This document shows, piece after piece, positions 23,536 to 27,274 of a DNA stretch of 27,274 bases. This DNA comes from CAVRZY01 sp963725415. GTDB taxonomy: Bacteria > Acidobacteriota > Terriglobia > Bryobacterales > Bryobacteraceae. Position 1 is the first letter of the stretch, and each line of letters starts with the position of its first letter. Below the pieces are notes generated by a model. The model worked only from the letters and a program-made list of their open reading frames with translations, had not been told where the DNA came from and searched no databases. Made by a program: the position numbers and the translations under genes. The DNA is taken from contig CAVRZY010000234.1 in the NCBI GenBank assembly GCA_963725415.1, positions 1-27,274 of the forward strand, in the 5' to 3' direction.

Positions 23536-24997
23536 TCAGGACGGCGACACGTTGTAGGCGCGGCCGGCGATTTCCTGGAGGTCCCACCCGCGCCGGTATT
23601 CGCGGCGGAGATACTGGTTCGCTTCCCGGCAGTTGGTGATTCGAAACGCCAGCGGATCCCATTCGATCCGATGGCCCACGCGCAGGGCGATGTTGCCCAG
23701 CTGGTAGGCCTCCGTGAACGGCCCGGCGTAGCCGAAATGGCAACGGCGCTGTTTGCCCGCCTTGACCGCCGGCGACCCAGTCCTTGTGGACTTCCTCGCG
23801 GCCCCAGTCCCGAGGCGCCAGCTCCGGATAGGGCTCGGTCTTCTGGCCGAGGAACGGGCCGCGGCCCTCCGGCAGGCTGCCCTTGGTGCCGATCCAGATC
23901 AGGCCTCCCCCAGGCCTGCTCCGCTTCGACGGGCCGGCGCCGCGCCGGGGGCTGCCGATGCCGGGCGTGGCGCGCCGGCGAGCTCTCGCGGGCAGGCGCT
24001 TGCCGCCGTCATACCAGTAGATCTTGAGCGGCGGGTGGACGCCGCGGCCGGCCCACTCGAAGCGCATGATGGTCCAGTCCGGGTACATCTCCCGTTTCAT
24101 GCCGCTGGTCTCCACGACTTCGACCGCCGAAGGCGCGCCCAGGTCCAGAGCCCAGAACAGCACGTTCATGCTGTGCGGAGCGATATCGCCCAGGGCGCCG
24201 CTGCCGAACTCCGTCCAGCCGCGCCAGACGAAGGGATGGTACACCACGCCCACGGGAGGAACCGGACTCAGCCCGGCGTCCTTGAAGTCCGATTGGTGCC
24301 TTTTTTCGGGGGCGGGGTTGTAGACGGGGTGGCCTTCCGGGTACCGCGGCCTTGAACGGGCCGGGGCGGCGCGGTGCCGAGCCACATGTCCCAGTCCAGG
24401 GTGCGCGGCACGGCGTCCTCGCCCGCCGGACGATCGTATCCCTGCGGCCAGATGGGGCGGTCCGTCGCCACATGTATCTCGGTGATTTCGCCCAGCGCGC
24501 CCGATTGGATGAATTCCACCGTCCTCATCATGCGGGCTTCGGAGGTGCTGGAGGTCCCCATCTGCGTGACCACCTTCGTCTCGGCGGCCACCTGGGCCAT
24601 GACTCGGGCTTCGTGCACGGTCTGGGTCAAGCGGCTTCTGACAGTAGACGTGCACACCGTGCTTCATGGCCCAAACGCTGATGTAGGCGTGGCTGTGGTC
24701 GGGTGTGGCGACCACCACGCCATCGAGCTTCTCTCGTTCGATCATTCTCCGGAAGTCCGTGTACTTCTTGGCGTTTGGGTATTTCGGCCCGCGCATGTCG
24801 AGCATCTCGGAATCCACGTCGCACAAGGCCGCGATGTTCTCGCCCATCGCGTTCAGCGCCTGGGCGTCGCGCTCGCCCTGCCCGGCCAGTCCGATGATGC
24901 CGAGATTCAGCTTCTCGTTTGCCGCGTAGCCGCGCGCCAGGCCGGCCGGCAGGATCATGAACGCGGCGGCCGTTTTCAGGGACTCGCGGCGCGTCAT
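23536..24997 (-). pseudogene. Gfo/Idh/MocA-family oxidoreductase, frameshifted
   Basis: A Tat-exported NAD(P)-dependent sugar oxidoreductase in pieces. ATG 24997 has AGGAAGG upstream; the signal is MTRRESLKTAAAFMILPAGLA. The nucleotide-binding motif (LNLGIIGLAGQGERD), DGVVVATPDHSHAY and the conserved EKP-type site (HVYCQKPL) follow. From there the reading frame must shift near 24635 (an extra T in CCGCTTGACC; LTQTVHEARVMAQVAAE), twice near 24330-24365, and again near 23765, to recover FVWRGWTEFGSGALGDIAPH, IWIGTKGSLPEG, HFGYAGPFTEAYQLGNIALR and the end QEIAGRAYNVSPS with a stop at 23536. At least four indels make it a pseudogene unless the assembly is poor here. The family usually reduces or oxidises sugars. 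Confidence 0.8.
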
Positions 24998-25082
24998 CCG
25001 TTTTCCTTCCTCGCTCCGTTCCACAGTTTCACCTCCACCTAGAAGTTCTACCACTTACTGGCCTGGCGCCGCAGCGAACCGC

Positions 25083-25343
25083 AATGCCTCAGTCTCCGGG
25101 GGCCCCGGGTGGGATAAGCTTCAGCTTGTCTCGCGCTGTAGTCGAGAATGGGCCAGACAAGCTAAAGCTTATCCCACAAGGGGTCCAATACCTCCCGGAG
25201 ACTGAGAAGCTGTGAAAAAATCGGCGCGGGCAAGGAAAACACAGACAGGAATGTCTGTGCCACACTGGAAGCACAGGACTTGCGGGCAGGTGGCACAGGC
25301 ATTTCTGCCTGTGTTCCGATTTTTTCACAGCTTCTGAGGCATT
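25083..25343. repeat. Nested compound palindrome (REP/MITE-like element)
   Basis: The outer arms AATGCCTCAG (25083-25092) and CTGAGGCATT (25334-25343) enclose two side-by-side hairpins. Left: a 13-bp perfect stem (25088-25100 with 25194-25206) containing a 21-bp stem with one mismatch (25110-25130 with 25156-25176; TGGGATAAGCTT, AGCTTGTC). Right: a 20-bp perfect stem (25205-25224 with 25316-25335; GCTGTGAAAAAATCGG) containing 25240-25262 paired with 25291-25313. Each arm of that last pair is itself a small hairpin (CACAGAC/GTCTGTG and CACAGGC/GCCTGTG), differing by a compensatory pair. No gene is inside. Confidence 0.85.
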
Positions 25344-25392
25344 ACAGCGAACCGGCCTTCGAGCTTGCGCCTCAGGATGCCCTTGCGGCAGG

Positions 25393-25652
25393 TCAACCTC
25401 CGGAGAGATACGTTTCGAGCACGGCCATCACCGCATCGCGCACTTTGTGCGCGAGACGATGCGCGCGCACCCCATCACCGGGCTGTGTCTCGGGACGATC
25501 AGCCGGGTAGCGAACGCCTGCTGCCCGTGGAACGCGACGATATTCCGGAAGCGCTCTTCGGCCACCAATCGGACGACGGTGTCGAAGTCGAGATCGGCCT
25601 TTGCGATCCACTCGGCAACCAGCCGGCGAATCCCCTCCTCAGGCGGCCTCAT
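25393..25652 (-). pseudogene. HepT-type HEPN toxin with internal deletion
   Basis: The start (IRRLVAEWIAKADLDFDTVVRL, in parts; IVAFHGQQA) and the end (HRLAHKVRDAVMAVLETYLSGG) of a HEPN-domain protein are both clear, but they lie in different frames and only about 85 codons separate the ends, against about 125-135 in the family. The part after FHGQQA, which normally holds AEKYLKALL and the catalytic Arg-x4-6-His motif, is missing. The toxin is therefore inactive. ATG 25652 lies inside the end of the antitoxin gene, the normal coupled order for this pair. Confidence 0.7.
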
Positions 25653-25960
25653 AGAGGACTCTCCCGTACTTGTGGGCCGGATAGGCGATGCCGCCGATGA
25701 TGTTCTTGGTGGCCTCGAACCGCTCCGGCGGCGATGATCTTCACGTCCACCGGGAAGTTGACATCACCGATGGCGTCCGCGATGGCGACGCTCTCTTGGT
25801 GGCGATTCTTCGGAGCCGGTTCGACGATCAAGAGATCGATGTCGCTGTCCTTGGTCATCTGGCCGGTGGCAGCCGAACCGAACAGGATGATCTTGTCGGG
25901 CCGCACGACGGTCAACACACGCCGGACAACCTCACTCAACAATGTCTCATCGATGCCCAT
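25639..25960 (-). pseudogene. MntA-type minimal nucleotidyltransferase antitoxin, frameshifted near its end
   Basis: About 106 residues if repaired. The nucleotidyltransferase site is intact: ILFGSAATGQMTKDSDIDLLIVE, in parts (the GS and DxD motifs), followed by the third acid (VDVKIIAA). A slip near 25728 moves the frame; the natural ending (RFEATKNIIGGIAYPAHK, YGRVLYEAA, stop at 25639) is in the next frame. In MntA/HepT systems the antitoxin transfers AMP to a tyrosine of the HEPN toxin. Here the toxin is deleted and the antitoxin shifted, so the module is probably dead. Confidence 0.7.
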
Positions 25961-26626
25961 TCGCCCTCATGATGGCCGATTCGCCGATGAGTCCGGCATG
26001 CCGCTGTAAGGACCGGCCACGGGCGACCCCTCGGTCCAGGGGCCGGAGCCGCCAGGCACAGCACGCCCGCCGGCTTCTCAGCCGCGATAGCCTCAAGTGA
26101 AACTGTCCTGGGAAGCTCGCAAGAGAGGTACTGGTTCCCCAAGAGTGCGCGCGTGCGGAACCTTCTTTGGAGAATCCTCGGGAAAACCGATCGGTGGGCC
26201 ACCCCTTGCACTCATCCGTGCGCGGCTGCGGAGCGCACGGCGTCACTTGAGAGCCGGTTTCTCAAGCTGACCTGCGACCTGGCAGCCGGATGCGCCAGCC
26301 TCTACGACCAGCGTGGCGGCGCCCTGCTGCTCAACGCCACCGCGGCGGCGGTGTATCCACGCGGCGAAGCGCTGGCGGCGGATTCCAGCTACCGGCGCAC
26401 GGCCCGCACGGGCATTTCGAAAACACCGGGACTGGAGGGCGAACAGATCACAGTAGCCTGCCAGGACACCGAGCGGAAGCTCGACCTGGAACCGCGTCGG
26501 CCTCGGTGCGGCCGTGCGGCGCCACCCGAAGCATCAAGGTCTGGCCGCGCTCTCGCGTGGTGACGGCCGGCACGTTGGGGTCGAACAGCAAGCCTGCGCG
26601 GGCCGCGACACAATTCCTACGCCACC
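25961..26626. other. Decayed coding sequence between the MntA remnant and glnE
   Basis: No intact gene was recognised. On the plus strand 26240-26490 reads like the N-terminal beta-sandwich of a secreted glycosidase-type protein (SLESRFLKLTCDLAAGCASL, YDQRGGALLLNATAAAVYP, LEGEQITVACQDTERKLDLE), without a start and running out of frame. On the minus strand 26500-26600 has a protein-like stretch (LLFDPNVPAVTTRERGQTLM), and about 26080-26140 has another (QYLSCELPRTVSLEAIAAEK). These are at best relics of two or three genes; the glycosidase resemblance is weak. Confidence 0.35.
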
Positions 26627-27274
26627 TCACACCTGAAACAGCCGGTCGAAGAATTCGCGGGTGCGTCCCTGGATCTGGGCCAGCTCCGCGTCCAGCGGCT
26701 GGTCGTGCAGATGCTCGGGGGTCCACCGGCGCACCAGGGAACTCAGGATCTCCAGTTGCGCCTCCGAAGCCGGCAGGCTGCCTTCCGCGTGGCCAGTCGA
26801 AACCCGCAGGCCGTGATCCACGGCCCGGTAGAAGGTGGCCGCGTCCAGCAGGAAGCTGGCGTCCGGGCGCTCCAGGTGGCCCATCTTCTCGATCACCTCG
26901 ATGCGGGCCGGCGTGTTGAGCACCTTGTAGAAGAACCCCGCCCCTTTCAAGCGCAGGTACATCAAAGCGAAATCGATGTCGTAGTAGCCGCCGCGCCCGG
27001 CTTTCAGCGGTTCGCCCGAACCCTGCTCCTTGGCCAGCCGCACGCGCATCTGCGCCAGTTGCCTCCGCGAGCGCCCGCTCTGCCCGTAGCGCCGCCAGTC
27101 CACTTCCTGCAACTCGTGCAGAAAGTCGGTGGCCCTCTCGACGTTCCCCGCCACCGCCCGGCTCTTCATGTAGGTGATCCCTTCCCAGGCCTGCGCACCT
27201 TTGGCGAAATACTCTTTGTAAGCCGCCTCCGACTGCACCAGCGGCCCTTCCCGCCCGTTGGGGCGCAGGCGGGT
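26627..27274 (-). CDS. glnE: Glutamine-synthetase adenylyltransferase/deadenylase, C-terminal part, runs off right edge
   Basis: The last 215 residues of GlnE, the enzyme that attaches AMP to, and removes it from, glutamine synthetase according to nitrogen status. The window edge opens in the conserved word TRLRPNGREG of the second nucleotidyltransferase domain, followed by AYKEYFAKGAQAWEGITYMK, then the GlnE-specific helical domain (GGYYDIDFALMYLRL, LNTPARIEVIEKMG, DAATFYRAVDHGLRVSTG). The gene ends normally at 26627. The N-terminal deadenylase half and the start lie beyond the window. It is a core housekeeping gene and looks undamaged, unlike the sequence immediately downstream. Confidence 0.93.
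   Translation of the reverse strand, partial: TRLRPNGREGPLVQSEAAYKEYFAKGAQAWEGITYMKSRAVAGNVERATDFLHELQEVDWRRYGQSGRSRRQLAQMRVRLAKEQGSGEPLKAGRGGYYDIDFALMYLRLKGAGFFYKVLNTPARIEVIEKMGHLERPDASFLLDAATFYRAVDHGLRVSTGHAEGSLPASEAQLEILSSLVRRWTPEHLHDQPLDAELAQIQGRTREFFDRLFQV

Overview
The window looks like a chromosomal piece of a GC-rich Acidobacteriota, most likely of the Solibacter/Bryobacter group. Evidence: two Oar-like TonB-dependent receptors with an N-terminal carboxypeptidase-regulatory-like domain, two large secreted proteins ending in the Solibacter-type C-terminal domain (TIGR03437), Tat-exported enzymes, solo receiver proteins, and much repeat and transposase debris. All assignments come from reading the translated sequence; no database was searched.

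Region 1 (1-4960) looks like one carbohydrate-use locus. A LysR-type regulator (3970-4905, +) is divergent from an apparent operon of a polytopic membrane protein of unknown family (2209-3756, -) and a Tat-exported GH28-type beta-helix glycosidase (624-2180, -). A TonB-dependent receptor (1-340, -, running off the left edge) follows with its own promoter. A 49-bp element, about 80% identical between copies, lies at the receptor promoter (548-596) and over the LysR promoter (3911-3959). At the receptor promoter its conserved palindrome is centred near -64, the usual position for LysR-family binding. This is the best candidate for an undescribed regulatory unit here.

Region 2 (4960-8700): a secreted six-repeat NHL protein (5578-7524) lies between two outward-pointing fragments of one transposase family, one of them fused in frame to a small uncharacterised protein. 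Then come a 112-bp repeat encoding a cysteine-rich N-terminus (MVYCCGGMDC) and a solo receiver with Glu in place of the phospho-acceptor Asp.

Region 3 (8700-14820): a NarL-type response regulator and its HisKA_3 kinase (split into two overlapping frames), a frameshifted HlyD-like adaptor with no ABC partner, a truncated subtilisin-like protease, two uncharacterised secreted proteins, and a second copy of the small uncharacterised family.

Region 4 (14820-19400): transposase debris, a 269-bp direct repeat (95% identical) upstream of a second Glu-type receiver and of a secreted CotH-like kinase fused to TIGR03437, and an inverted copy of the 112-bp MVYCCGG element.

Region 5 (19400-27274): a complete 1165-residue TonB-dependent receptor, then decaying sequence: a VapC toxin fragment joined to the tail of a second receptor, a Gfo/Idh/MocA oxidoreductase with several frameshifts, a 261-bp nested palindrome, a broken MntA/HepT toxin-antitoxin pair, relics, and the 3' end of glnE at the right edge. 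Many frameshifts fall at short C or G runs, so assembly error and real decay both have to be considered.
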